A stretch of DNA of 64,000 bases from Marinomonas fungiae (GCF_001418205.1 NZ_LIQF01000017.1:1-64000), one strand, 5' to 3'. Numbered from the stretch's first letter, positions 27,354 through 36,686 are shown. Numbers and translations: made by a program. Notes: generated by a model from the letters alone, not told the origin.

Positions 27354-28598
27354 ATGAAAAAGAATGTACTGATTATTGGTGCCGGAGGGGTTGCACGTGT
27401 TGTGGCTCACAAATGCGCCCAACACAACGACACACTGGGCGATATCGCCATTGCCTCACGCAGCGTTGCGAAATGCGAAGATATCGTTGCCAGTGTCATC
27501 GACAAAGGTGCTATGAAAGTTGAGGGCCGCATTCAGGCATTTGCTCTTGACGCTCTAGATGTTGCCGCTACGGTTAAACTGATCAAAGACACGAACTCAC
27601 AAATCGTGATCAACGTTGGCTCAGCCTTCATTAATATGTCAGTGCTAGAAGCTTGTATGGAAGCAGGCGTCGCTTACCTAGACACAGCGATCCATGAAGA
27701 TCCAGCAAAAATCTGTGAAACACCACCATGGTACGCAAACTACGAATGGAAGCGCCGCGAAGCATGTAAAGAAAAAGGCGTAACCGCTATTCTTGGCGTA
27801 GGTTTCGACCCAGGTGTGGTTAACGCTTACGCAGCGCTTGCGTACAACCACTACTTTGACAGCGTAAGTGATATCGACATCATCGATATCAACGCAGGTA
27901 GTCATGGCAAGTACTTCGCGACTAACTTCGACCCAGAGATCAACTTCCGTGAATTTACCGGTGTTGTGTACTCTTGGCAGAATCGCGAGTGGAACGTCAA
28001 CAAAATGTTTGAAGTAAGCCGTACCGACGACCTACCAGTAGTAGGTAAGCAAACGTCTTACATGAGTGGTCACGACGAAGTGCACTCGATTTCACAAAAT
28101 CTAGACGTACCAAACGTTCGTTTCTGGATGGGCTTTGGTGAGCATTACATCAATGTTTTCACGGTACTACAAAATCTAGGTCTGCTATCTGAGCAACCTG
28201 TTAAAACCGCAGAAGGCTTAGAAGTGGTGCCGCTGAAAGTGGTGAAAGCTGTACTACCCGACCCATCTTCTCTAGCACCTGACTACACTGGCAAGACGTG
28301 TATCGGTGACGTGGTCAAAGGCATCAAAGACGGCGAAGAGAAAGAAGTGTTTATCTACAACGTAGCTGACCACAAAGATGCATACAACGAAGTAGGCAGC
28401 CAAGGTATCTCTTATACAGCGGGCGTACCGCCAGTTGCAGCCGCGATTCTTGTGGCGAACGGTACTTGGGACTGCGCTGAAATGCGTAACGTTGAACAAC
28501 TAGACCCTCGTCCATTCCTAGGTCTATTGAACGAGATGGGGCTACCCACTCGCATCAAAGACGAGCATGGCGATCGTCCATTCGAATACAACGCGTAA
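27354..28598 (+). CDS. Carboxynorspermidine synthase (saccharopine dehydrogenase family)
   Basis: This 414-residue NADPH-dependent reductase condenses aspartate beta-semialdehyde with diaminopropane or putrescine to give carboxy(nor)spermidine. The N-terminal Rossmann motif is IIGAGGVARVVAHKC (residues 6-20). Family blocks include GVGFDPGVVNAYA and SQGISYTAGVPPVAAAIL. GGAG lies about 9 nt upstream of the ATG. With nspC it completes the alternative polyamine route. The Vibrio-type fused diaminobutyrate aminotransferase/decarboxylase gene that makes diaminopropane is not in this window, so putrescine may be the amine used. Confidence 0.92.
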   Translation: MKKNVLIIGAGGVARVVAHKCAQHNDTLGDIAIASRSVAKCEDIVASVIDKGAMKVEGRIQAFALDALDVAATVKLIKDTNSQIVINVGSAFINMSVLEACMEAGVAYLDTAIHEDPAKICETPPWYANYEWKRREACKEKGVTAILGVGFDPGVVNAYAALAYNHYFDSVSDIDIIDINAGSHGKYFATNFDPEINFREFTGVVYSWQNREWNVNKMFEVSRTDDLPVVGKQTSYMSGHDEVHSISQNLDVPNVRFWMGFGEHYINVFTVLQNLGLLSEQPVKTAEGLEVVPLKVVKAVLPDPSSLAPDYTGKTCIGDVVKGIKDGEEKEVFIYNVADHKDAYNEVGSQGISYTAGVPPVAAAILVANGTWDCAEMRNVEQLDPRPFLGLLNEMGLPTRIKDEHGDRPFEYNA

Positions 28599-28626
28599 TT
28601 GCAAGCGCTGACACAGCACTAATAAA

Positions 28627-28651
28627 AACCCAGCACTCGCTGGGTTTTTTT
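28627..28651 (+). terminator. Rho-independent terminator of the nspC operon
   Basis: AACCCAGC (28627-28634) and GCTGGGTT (28639-28646) form a stem with a 4-nt loop, running into seven Ts. It lies 28 bp after the synthase stop. Confidence 0.92.
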
Positions 28652-28825
28652 ATACTCTGCAATAAGATCCTACGCGGCTTCAGCAGTGGGTGATTCAAAA
28701 AAACATACACCTAAACATAATCTAAACTTACACATCTGTAACATTAATTCCGTGGTGAATAGGCTACATTTAAACCTCAAAATTTCCTCTTTATATGATT
28801 TATGATTAGAAGGGACTAGGTGTAA

Positions 28826-31800
28826 ATGCTTTGGATATTGGGCGCGCTGGCCATCGGCTATATCTCAATCTATGCCGCATTTCGTGAGCTAACCAGTGAA
28901 TCAGCCCAGTCGCAGATTCTGCGAGCTATTCGTAGCGCTGTTGCCATGTCCATCGGACTTGGTAGCACCTCTCTTATTAGCCATAACACCCTGTTTGATC
29001 ATCAATCCCATACGTTTCAGCCTATTCCTCTGCTTATCTGGCTAGCTCTAGCGCTACCTAGTTTGTATTGGTTATTTCAACGTTCACGGTTTGACTGTCG
29101 AGAAACAGCCTCATTGCTGAACCTTAATAGCGCCGTGATTGCCTTGCTGACGTCTTTGCTGACGTGTGCGATTTTAGTCAGTAACGGTAAAAGCCTGCTG
29201 GCGGCATTTACGCAGACAAACTTTTGGCTGCTAATCGTAGTGAACTTTGTCTTGATCACCTTTGCTTTCTACGCTTGCAACCTCGTCAGCTACCTGCTCC
29301 GCAAGCCCTTCATGCTCAATTATCGCTATTTTACCCGACCACTGATGCTGACGTTCTGCATCGGCATGGCTCAATTACTAGGGGGCTATATTTATCCGCC
29401 GTTGCGAGAGTTCGCTGAGTTTGATCGCGGCGCCATAACCGTTTCACGAGAACAGTGCTTACTCACTATCGCTGTCTTAAGTAGCTTTGCGAGCACAGTG
29501 CTACTCGGCTCAAATTTCTACATCCGTTACCTAGGCAGCGAGCTGAAGTATGTACAGGATCAGTTCTATGCTCGGTCATCTTCGCACATCTTTTGGCAGG
29601 CTTTTATCGCATTACTGTCATTGGCTTTACTACTATTGACTCTGATGTTTTGGTTGCAATGGACATCGTCTTTACGTCAGAACAGTAGCGTCACGACGGT
29701 GAGCATTCAAAACGCCACCAATGCTATTCATCAAGAGTTGGAGAAGCTGACCTCTGACCTACACCGCGTCAAAGAAGTCATGGCGATTGACCCTGATACC
29801 ATCCTCGCCGACCCTAGCTATCGACAAAGGCTGCAACACTTCCTTGAAGGCTACAATTTGTCTTCTGGCCGTTATCACTATATTTCGATACTGGATCATG
29901 AAGGCAATGAAATCGCACGTATGGATGATAACTACGATACGCCTTTCTTTGCGATTGGTTCTTATCTTGGCAACATGAACTACACCTTAGAACACCGTTT
30001 AGGGCAATCAGTGGACGCAGATGAATTCTTTATTTCTCAAGTTTCACTGGTGCAAAGAGGCTCTCGCCCCAGATACCCCTTGAAACCCGTTCTAAAAATA
30101 GGCACGCCTATTTTCGACCAAGATCAACACCGCAAAGGCTTGTTGGTTTTCAATTATCGTTTCAATCATTTAGTCGATATTCTCAAGCCGTTTTTCCCAA
30201 ACAATGATCAGGTGTATCTACTTAACGAAGCTAACCGAGTACTTATTGACCTGGGGGCGCCCAATTCATGGGAGCATCTGCTGTCGGTTACACGCTTCCG
30301 TTTTATTGATCTGAGCCCTGAACACTTTGCTGAAAATACCGTCTATTCTGAAGCGCATCAGACCCATATTCTTAATAGCGCTGGGCTGCCCACCGCGCTG
30401 CAACATTCAACCTCCTCTTATGTGCCCGCTTGGCGCCTCGCCGTGAAAACACCGTATCCTGCCATCCATGTTAGTAATTGGGACTTAGGTGTTATTGGTG
30501 TCTTATTGATTGCCAGCTTACTGCTCGCCAAATTAATCAGCAAAGCAGTATTAACTAACATCACTAATAGGGCTCAAATTGCCGAGTTGCTTAACGAAGT
30601 GGGCTACCAAAAACAAGCGCTGGATGAACACGCGATTGTTAGCATCACCGACAAACGGGGCAATATTACTTATGTAAACGATAAATTCTGTGAGATCTCA
30701 GGTTACAGCCGCGAAGAGTTAGTCGGTCAGAATCACCGCCTATTAAAATCGGATGAACACTCAAAAGACTTTTTTAGGCAACTTTGGCGTACCATAGCTA
30801 ATGGCAAAGTTTGGTCCGGAGAAATCAAAAACTTCCGAAAAAATGGCAGTATTTATTGGGTCAATGCGACCATTCTGCCAATCAAAGGCACTTCTGGGAA
30901 AGTTGAGCGTTACATTGCTGTACGAACTGACATTACAGAGAGCCGTGTTATCGCTGGTATTTTAGAAGATGCGTTAAAAGAAGCGCACCAAGCCGCAGAG
31001 GCAAAGAACCGTTTTATCGCCAATATCAGCCATGAAATTCGAACGCCAATGAATGCCATCATTGGCCTGACTGACGCTTGCCTAGCCTCCCCAGATAAAA
31101 GTAATCAGCAAGATCTAATGCGCAAAGTAAACAGTTCGGCAAACAACCTGTTGCGCATTATTAATGACATTCTCGACTTTTCGAAAATGGAGGCAGGCCG
31201 TCTTGATGTGGAAGAAATTCCCTTCTCACTAGAACGCGTGCTTGAGGAATACGCTTATGTCCATCAAAGCATTGCTAAAAACAAACGCATTCATTTATTA
31301 ACGGGGATCGAAAGCAATGTGCCAGATCACTATATTGGTGACCCTCTGCGCATTGGCCAAATCCTAAGTAACTTAGTCAGCAACGCACTCAAATTCACCA
31401 GTGCCGGCGAAGTCATTGTGTATGTTAAGTTGCTACGCACCAAAGCCGACTTTGTCGAGTTAGAATTCTCAGTTCATGATACCGGCGCAGGCATGACCGA
31501 GGCGCAAATCAGTAAACTCTTCTCGCCCTTTACTCAAGCCGATGTGTCGACCACTCGTAAATACGGTGGCACGGGCTTAGGTCTGTCTATTTGTAAGAGC
31601 CTTGTGGCCTTGATGGGCGGCCAAATTAGCGTAGAAAGTAAGCTCGGTGAAGGCAGCATTTTCCGCTTCACCCTTTCTCTTAAAGTCGATCGTAACGAAG
31701 CAGAAAACCTGTCAAGCGCTGTGAAAGAAGCACTCAACAAGCGCCGCGTATTACTCATCGACTATGTTGGCATCAGCCGTCAGAATTACATTCGTTATGC

Positions 31801-33193
31801 GAATGCATTCAATATGCAGTTAAATGTCGCCAGTACCCGAGACGAAGCCTACACGTGGTTAACCAGCAACCATACATACGACTATCTGATCGTCGACTGC
31901 TACCAAATCAACCAAGATCTGGATGCATTACTGAATCGTTTAGCACAATTTAGCAGCAGCCAAGCCGTGAAAAATGTCATTGTTATCGACCATGGGGAAG
32001 ATCTCAGCCGCACTCAGGCTTGGCACCCATCAGTCACAGTATTGGCGCCACCTATTAGTCAGTCTTCACTTTTGGAAAGCATGTTGCCATTCCAGGAAAA
32101 TGCCGAGCAAACCTCAAGCGAAGCTCAAACATCGCAAACCAGCGAATTAGCGGGCCTTAATATCCTTGTCGCGGAAGACAATGAAATTAACCAGCTGGTC
32201 ATTAGCGAGATTTTTAAATATTGGGGTGTTCAATATCATATTGTTGAGAATGGTCGCGATGCCATAAAAGCTGTCCAACAGCAAAACTTTGACCTTGTCC
32301 TACTGGATATCCAAATGCCTATTATGGACGGCTATGAGGCCTGTCGAGGCATTCGCGCACTAGGTGGCATCTTTAAAGACATACCTATCATCGCCGTTAC
32401 CGCTAATACCGCACAGCAGGACATTCAGAAAGCATTGCATGCAGGTATGAATGACCATGTCTCTAAGCCCATCAAGCGTCAGCAATTACTGGAGGTTATC
32501 CAGAGTCAACTGCACTTGGGACAGGCATCCGAGACCACAGAACCAGCACCTAAACAAACCTCTACCACAGAGCCCTTAGAAAGCCTGGAGATGGCACTTA
32601 TCAATGCTTTACCTAATATTGCCGTTAAACAAGCGTTGGTACGCCTTGGCGTGGAAGCAAACTTCTACATACAACTATTAAAGTCCTTTAAAGAGAGTGC
32701 CGAACAACATCTTCACGAAGCACAAGACAACTTAGCGCGCTCAGACTTCAACACCCTTGTGCGCATTATGCACACCATAAAAGGGGTGGCTGGAAACTTA
32801 GGTGCTCATTCAGTATTTGAGCAAGCCAATCAGTTGGAATTGGACGCTAAGCAGCAAAACGTGGACGCCGCAGCACTTCAGAATATGGCGAGCGACATCC
32901 GCGCCATTTGCCAAGCCATTGACACTTTGATCAATCAAACACCGACACAGCAAACACAGACAACGCTTTCCGACGCGCGCCCTCATACTTTATCTCGCTT
33001 AGCGTGTGAGGAGCTGATGGTCTTAATTGATGCCTTCGATACCAAGGCCAATGCGAAGATTCGTCAGCTTATTGTTGAACAAAGAGAAACTGACATATAT
33101 AACGAGCTAGCTCAAATCGAAGATCAACTCAACGACTACAACTTCGAAGAGGCAGCACAGATTTTAAGTAGACTAATGGATACCATCACATGA
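28826..33193 (+). CDS. Large hybrid sensor histidine kinase (7TM-Cache-PAS-HK-REC-HPt)
   Basis: This 1455-residue phosphorelay kinase has about seven or eight hydrophobic segments in its first 280 residues. An extracytoplasmic Cache-like sensor (about 290-545), another TM and a PAS domain (about 600-710) follow. HisKA has its H-box ISHEIRTPMNAIIG near residue 735, then HATPase_c (DTGAGM, GTGLGLSIC). A first receiver domain is degenerate (LLIDYVGISRQ). A second is intact (VAEDNEINQLV, LLDIQMPIMDG with the Asp near 1158). The HPt domain has HTIKGVAGNLGA, with its His near 1315. Its end overlaps the next gene by 4 bp, so the HD-GYP regulator is its likely partner. Confidence 0.93.
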   Translation: MLWILGALAIGYISIYAAFRELTSESAQSQILRAIRSAVAMSIGLGSTSLISHNTLFDHQSHTFQPIPLLIWLALALPSLYWLFQRSRFDCRETASLLNLNSAVIALLTSLLTCAILVSNGKSLLAAFTQTNFWLLIVVNFVLITFAFYACNLVSYLLRKPFMLNYRYFTRPLMLTFCIGMAQLLGGYIYPPLREFAEFDRGAITVSREQCLLTIAVLSSFASTVLLGSNFYIRYLGSELKYVQDQFYARSSSHIFWQAFIALLSLALLLLTLMFWLQWTSSLRQNSSVTTVSIQNATNAIHQELEKLTSDLHRVKEVMAIDPDTILADPSYRQRLQHFLEGYNLSSGRYHYISILDHEGNEIARMDDNYDTPFFAIGSYLGNMNYTLEHRLGQSVDADEFFISQVSLVQRGSRPRYPLKPVLKIGTPIFDQDQHRKGLLVFNYRFNHLVDILKPFFPNNDQVYLLNEANRVLIDLGAPNSWEHLLSVTRFRFIDLSPEHFAENTVYSEAHQTHILNSAGLPTALQHSTSSYVPAWRLAVKTPYPAIHVSNWDLGVIGVLLIASLLLAKLISKAVLTNITNRAQIAELLNEVGYQKQALDEHAIVSITDKRGNITYVNDKFCEISGYSREELVGQNHRLLKSDEHSKDFFRQLWRTIANGKVWSGEIKNFRKNGSIYWVNATILPIKGTSGKVERYIAVRTDITESRVIAGILEDALKEAHQAAEAKNRFIANISHEIRTPMNAIIGLTDACLASPDKSNQQDLMRKVNSSANNLLRIINDILDFSKMEAGRLDVEEIPFSLERVLEEYAYVHQSIAKNKRIHLLTGIESNVPDHYIGDPLRIGQILSNLVSNALKFTSAGEVIVYVKLLRTKADFVELEFSVHDTGAGMTEAQISKLFSPFTQADVSTTRKYGGTGLGLSICKSLVALMGGQISVESKLGEGSIFRFTLSLKVDRNEAENLSSAVKEALNKRRVLLIDYVGISRQNYIRYANAFNMQLNVASTRDEAYTWLTSNHTYDYLIVDCYQINQDLDALLNRLAQFSSSQAVKNVIVIDHGEDLSRTQAWHPSVTVLAPPISQSSLLESMLPFQENAEQTSSEAQTSQTSELAGLNILVAEDNEINQLVISEIFKYWGVQYHIVENGRDAIKAVQQQNFDLVLLDIQMPIMDGYEACRGIRALGGIFKDIPIIAVTANTAQQDIQKALHAGMNDHVSKPIKRQQLLEVIQSQLHLGQASETTEPAPKQTSTTEPLESLEMALINALPNIAVKQALVRLGVEANFYIQLLKSFKESAEQHLHEAQDNLARSDFNTLVRIMHTIKGVAGNLGAHSVFEQANQLELDAKQQNVDAAALQNMASDIRAICQAIDTLINQTPTQQTQTTLSDARPHTLSRLACEELMVLIDAFDTKANAKIRQLIVEQRETDIYNELAQIEDQLNDYNFEEAAQILSRLMDTIT

Positions 33194-34218
33194 GTATGCG
33201 AGAAGAAACAGCAACCATCCTCGTTGTCGACGATATTGCCGATAATATAGATGTGATTAGCAATATCCTGAGTGATCAATACGACATTAAGGCCGCTAAC
33301 CAAGGGCCATTAGCACTAAAAATTCTCGAGCGCTTTGAGGTAGACCTGATTTTGCTCGACATCATGATGCCTAATATGGATGGCTACGAGGTTTGCCAGC
33401 GCATTAAAGACAATCCAAAGCTGAGTAACATTCCGATTATTTTTTTAACGGCGATGGACAGCCATGAAGATGAACAGCGTGGCTTTGACCTAGGTGCGGT
33501 GGATTTCATTTCCAAACCTTTCAGCGCGGCCATTTTGAAAGCCCGAGTCGCCTCGCAACTTAAGCTGGCTAACTACGCCAAAGCGTTGGAACAACAAGTA
33601 CTTGAACGCACACAAGAGCTTGCCCTAAGTCGCTTAGAGATCGTTGAACGTCTGGCACTGGCCGCCGAATTTCGTGACAACGAGACCGGTAATCACGTTA
33701 TTCGTGTTGGTGAGTATTGTCGTTGCATTGCCAGTCATATAGGTCTAGCAAGTGACGAATGTGACCTGATTGCCATTTCAGCTCCACTACACGATATAGG
33801 TAAAATTGCCATACCTGACAATATCCTATTGAAACCTGGACGATTAACCGAAGACGAATTTCGCATTATGCAAAGCCATGCCGAAGCGGGTGCTAAAATC
33901 CTTGATGGCAGCCAATCAGAGCTTCTCAAAGCAGCCAGTGCCATTGCTCGCAGTCATCATGAGAAATGGGACGGTAGCGGCTACCCAGATGGTTTAAAAG
34001 GTGACGAGATTCCCCTTTACGCTCGTATCGCCACCTTGTGCGATGTCTATGATGCGCTCTCCTCTGTGCGCCCTTATAAAAGCGCATGGAAAAAAGAAGA
34101 GGTCGAAGCCTATATTAACGAGCTCAGTGGTAGCCAATTCGACCCTGAACTGGTCGAGCATTTCAATCAAGTCAAAGAAGACTTTTACCAAATCTTACAA
34201 CGTTACAAAGATGAGTAG
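33190..34218 (+). CDS. HD-GYP response regulator (RpfG-like c-di-GMP phosphodiesterase)
   Basis: The 342-residue protein has an N-terminal receiver (about 8-125; VVDDIADNID, acceptor Asp in LLDIMMPNMDG, Thr in FLTAMD, Lys in ISKPF). A short coiled coil links it to the HD-GYP domain. The metal and signature residues are seen in NHVIRVGEYC, HDIGKIAIPDNIL, KPGRL, HHEKWDGSGYPDGLKGDEIP and RPYK. HD-GYP enzymes hydrolyse c-di-GMP to pGpG or GMP. The start overlaps the kinase stop (ATGA). Together they probably convert an envelope signal into lower c-di-GMP. Confidence 0.92.
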   Translation: MSMREETATILVVDDIADNIDVISNILSDQYDIKAANQGPLALKILERFEVDLILLDIMMPNMDGYEVCQRIKDNPKLSNIPIIFLTAMDSHEDEQRGFDLGAVDFISKPFSAAILKARVASQLKLANYAKALEQQVLERTQELALSRLEIVERLALAAEFRDNETGNHVIRVGEYCRCIASHIGLASDECDLIAISAPLHDIGKIAIPDNILLKPGRLTEDEFRIMQSHAEAGAKILDGSQSELLKAASAIARSHHEKWDGSGYPDGLKGDEIPLYARIATLCDVYDALSSVRPYKSAWKKEEVEAYINELSGSQFDPELVEHFNQVKEDFYQILQRYKDE

Positions 34219-34239
34219 CCAAGTGCCTAGGGCACTTGG
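34219..34239. terminator. Shared convergent hairpin terminator
   Basis: CCAAGTGCC (34219-34227) and GGCACTTGG (34231-34239) form a perfect 9-bp stem with a 3-nt loop. It lies directly behind the HD-GYP stop and reaches into the last codons of the convergent deaminase gene. Confidence 0.6.
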
Positions 34240-35252
34240 TCAAACATCTCTTTGATCCGATTAAGATGGCGTTGCTTCGACTCCGTATCCAGCCAGCTTC
34301 CTTCAAATGCATTGCACGCTAAGGTAAATAACTCCTCTCGCGTGATCTTTGTCTGAGTGACCAACGCATGAAAGTTATCATTCATATAGCCACCAAAATA
34401 AGCCGGATCATCGGAGTTTACCGTGGCGTTTAAGCCTAGACGCAACATGCTGCGGATCGGATGATCTTCAAGTGTATCGACCACACACAACTTCAAATTC
34501 GACAATGGGCAGACTGTCAGCGTTAGTCCCTTATGTTTGATCGTTGCCACTAGATCAGTGTCCTCTAAAGCACGATTTCCATGGTCGATACGATCAACAC
34601 CAATAACGTCTAACGCTTGCCAAACGTACTCTGGTGGCCCTTCTTCACCCGCATGCGCCGTCACTGGCAGGCCTAATGCTTTGCATTCGCGGAATACATT
34701 AGCAAACTTCTCCGGCGGATGACCAAGCTCTGAGCTGTCTAAGCCCACGCCATCGATCCATTCTAAGTAGGGCTTAGCCAACGCCAAGGTTTCAAAAGCA
34801 CTGGCTTCGTCCAAATGACGTAGAAACGACATAATTAGCTTAAACGTCATCCCCAAGTCACGCTCAGCGTCTTTCAGAGCGCCATAGATACCTTTGATTT
34901 GCGTTTCAAAACTCACCCCGCGACTCAGATGCCCTTGCGGATCAAAGAAGATCTCCACATGGACGACGTTGTCTTCGTGGACACGTTTTAGGTAAGCCAT
35001 GGTTAGATCGTAAAAATCCTGCTCATTGAGCAACACAGACATGCCCTGATAATACAGATCCAAAAAGTCCTGTAGGTTTTCAAATTGATAAGCGGCTTTT
35101 AACTCTTCCACTAAGTTGTATTTAAGTGCCACGTGATTACGCTGGGCGATGGCGAACATTTGCTCTGGCTCGAACGTGCCTTCGATATGCAAATGCAGCT
35201 CCGCCTTTGGCATTTTCATTGCCAAATCTAATAATGCTTCAGAGCTGGTCAT
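34227..35252 (-). CDS. Adenine deaminase (adenosine deaminase superfamily)
   Basis: This 341-residue zinc hydrolase deaminates adenine to hypoxanthine. Motifs are MPKAELHLHIEGTFEPEQMF (metal HxH), FFDPQGHLSRGVSF, HAGEEGPPEYVWQ (catalytic His and Glu), DHGNRALED and CPLSNLKL...NSDDPAYFGGY. The LHLHIEGT form, as opposed to LHVHLDGS, and the FFDPQ segment point to the Aah1-like adenine deaminase branch, which is often misnamed adenosine deaminase. A strong GGGGAGAG site precedes the ATG. No operon partner is seen. Confidence 0.85.
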   Translation of the reverse strand: MTSSEALLDLAMKMPKAELHLHIEGTFEPEQMFAIAQRNHVALKYNLVEELKAAYQFENLQDFLDLYYQGMSVLLNEQDFYDLTMAYLKRVHEDNVVHVEIFFDPQGHLSRGVSFETQIKGIYGALKDAERDLGMTFKLIMSFLRHLDEASAFETLALAKPYLEWIDGVGLDSSELGHPPEKFANVFRECKALGLPVTAHAGEEGPPEYVWQALDVIGVDRIDHGNRALEDTDLVATIKHKGLTLTVCPLSNLKLCVVDTLEDHPIRSMLRLGLNATVNSDDPAYFGGYMNDNFHALVTQTKITREELFTLACNAFEGSWLDTESKQRHLNRIKEMFDQVP

Positions 35253-35461
35253 GACTCTCCCCTTACTTAATGCTTTCTCGATGGAATGTATTGTTGTCTT
35301 TATAGCTCTCTAAAAGTTAGCAAGGCTTTGCTCTTTTAGAAAACTTAACTAATTGGTTAGTTTGTATTTTAATGCAAAAAACAGGCTAAAGAGAGAAAAA
35401 ACCGCCCTCTTATAAATCCTGTGCTAACATTTGTCAGACACCATTCTAACGAGGCAAAGTG

Positions 35462-35740
35462 ATGGAAACACGTATTCAATTTCGTGTGGATGAAGAAACT
35501 AAGCGTTTAGCTCAGATGATGGCAGAAAGCCAAGGCACGACCTTAAGTGGCGCTTGCCGAGCGCTTGCCGAGCAACTGGCCGAGCAACAGAGAAAGCGCT
35601 TGTCGCATGATCAGTGGCTCACTGAACAAGTGGAACGAGCGTTTGAGAAGCTTGAGTCGGAACAGTCCGAATTCATCGAAGCGACACGAGCAGACGCTGA
35701 AATGGAAGCCTTCAAAGCCGCACTGAAGGCTAAGGTGTAA
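35462..35740 (+). CDS. RelB/DinJ-type antitoxin
   Basis: The 92-residue protein begins METRIQFRVDEETKRLAQMM, a ribbon-helix-helix DNA-binding motif of the RelB/DinJ family, followed by a long charged helix that would wrap the toxin. GAGG lies 7 nt before the ATG; a GTG directly before it is the alternative start. It precedes a ParE/RelE-like gene by 2 bp. Antitoxin-toxin order and near-overlap are typical of type II modules, which repress their own promoter. An AACTAA-TTGG-TTAGTT dyad at 35347-35362 lies upstream. Confidence 0.8.
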   Translation: METRIQFRVDEETKRLAQMMAESQGTTLSGACRALAEQLAEQQRKRLSHDQWLTEQVERAFEKLESEQSEFIEATRADAEMEAFKAALKAKV

Positions 35741-35742
35741 GT

Positions 35743-36018
35743 ATGATTTTATGGGAAAAGGACGCCCTAAAGGATCGTAAACGCCTCTACGAATTCTTAT
35801 ACGAGTTTAACCCCATTGCCGCGGATAAAACTGATGACCTGCTTGTTGAGAAAATCAGACTGCTTCTCGATCAACCCCATATGGGCGTCGTGAAACCAAA
35901 TCAAAAAGGTAGAATGCTGATCATTCCTGATGTGTCACTGTCAGTGCTGTATCACCTTGATCAAAGCAACATCAAGATTCTGCGTATCTTGCATATGAAG
36001 CAGAAGTTTCCAGCATAA
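35743..36018 (+). CDS. RelE/ParE-superfamily toxin
   Basis: The 91-residue protein begins MILWEKDALKDRKRLYEFLY and has the RelE/ParE fold pattern (helical N-terminus, then VVKPNQKGRMLIIPDVSLSVLYHLD and IKILRILHMKQKFPA). Such proteins either cut mRNA on the ribosome (RelE) or inhibit gyrase (ParE); the sequence alone does not decide between them. It is paired with the RelB-like gene 2 bp upstream and followed by a terminator, giving a compact two-gene module. Confidence 0.82.
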   Translation: MILWEKDALKDRKRLYEFLYEFNPIAADKTDDLLVEKIRLLLDQPHMGVVKPNQKGRMLIIPDVSLSVLYHLDQSNIKILRILHMKQKFPA

Positions 36019-36020
36019 GC

Positions 36021-36046
36021 AAAGCCCAGCTTTAGAGCTGGGCTTT
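36021..36046 (+). terminator. Terminator of the toxin-antitoxin operon
   Basis: AAAGCCCAGC (36021-36030) and GCTGGGCTTT (36037-36046) form a perfect 10-bp stem with a 6-nt loop, 2 bp after the toxin stop. Confidence 0.75.
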
Positions 36047-36072
36047 AGTCGTACCACATTAGCTGTCTACAA

Positions 36073-36129
36073 TTAATTTTGAAATAGGAAGTTTTTGATC
36101 AAGTCACGGCCGCCTTCGGTGGCAAAAAA
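36073..36129 (-). pseudogene. Diverged duplicate of the trpG 3' end
   Basis: Read on the minus strand these bases encode FFATEGGRDLIKNFLFQN and a stop. That matches the C-terminus of the intact TrpG at 36687 (FATEGGRDLIKNFLFQL) in 16 of the last 17 residues. Over 36081-36126 the DNA agrees at about 38 of 46 positions, and most differences are synonymous. No upstream trpG sequence is attached. CTGTCTA (36063-36069) and TAGACAG (36137-36143) bracket it as inverted repeats. Confidence 0.85.
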
Positions 36130-36180
36130 TAAATACTAGACAGTTAAGACATAGGCCGTTTAAATACCCAATCTTATTAC

Positions 36181-36588
36181 ATGCTCAACAAGGACGAAGC
36201 TTTGAAATACCTCTACCTCACCTGCGTACTTCTATTTTCCCTTCCTGCTTTCAGTGCCGATAACGATTGGCTAAAAAATATTACGGGGGACTATGAAGGC
36301 GAAATCTATAACGACAACGTAATGACCTCAGCTGTCACCAGTTTTTATGTGAACAAGGAAGGTGAAGTCATTGGCACCTACCTCATCGTAGAAGACGACA
36401 ATGATAACGAGCCAGGTATCTTGACTAACCTACGTGTCATTGGGGAAAACTCAGTTTCAATGACTTGGATTGATAAGTATGGTCAGGGCACATTAAACGT
36501 ATTGTTCTCAGAAGATTTTGACGCCTTTACAGGCTTTTGGGGCACCGAAACAGTCTACGTCAATCTACCTTGGTATGGAGAAAGGTAG
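36181..36588 (+). CDS. Secreted hypothetical protein between trpG-end repeats
   Basis: The 135-residue protein has a Sec-type signal (about 1-25; hydrophobic core YLYLTCVLLFSLPAF, cleavage near FSA-DN). The mature part is small, acidic and probably beta-rich, with repeated aromatic-Gly strands (ITGDYEGEIYND, FTGFWGTETVYVNLPW), like a lipocalin- or avidin-type barrel. No family is recognised. It lies between two copies of the trpG 3' end, so it may have arrived as cargo. It has its own terminator. Confidence 0.6.
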   Translation: MLNKDEALKYLYLTCVLLFSLPAFSADNDWLKNITGDYEGEIYNDNVMTSAVTSFYVNKEGEVIGTYLIVEDDNDNEPGILTNLRVIGENSVSMTWIDKYGQGTLNVLFSEDFDAFTGFWGTETVYVNLPWYGER

Positions 36589-36627
36589 CGCTAACGAACC
36601 ATATTCTGGCGTTACCCTATTTAGGGA

Positions 36628-36666
36628 AATGATGGAGACAGGGAAACTAACCTCCATCATTTTTTT
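36628..36666 (+). terminator. Terminator after the secreted hypothetical gene
   Basis: AATGATGGAG (36628-36637) and CTCCATCATT (36652-36661) form a 10-bp stem followed by a run of Ts. It also faces the trpG 3' end. Confidence 0.85.
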
Positions 36667-36686
36667 ATAATGTTTACCCACATTAA

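Noticed and set aside
34227..35252. True adenosine deaminase
   Set aside because: LHLHIEGT and FFDPQ motifs fit the adenine deaminase branch better.
36061..36146. Miniature transposon made of the trpG fragment between CTGTCTA/TAGACAG
   Set aside because: The inverted repeats are only 7 bp, no target duplication is visible, and the inside is coding-derived.
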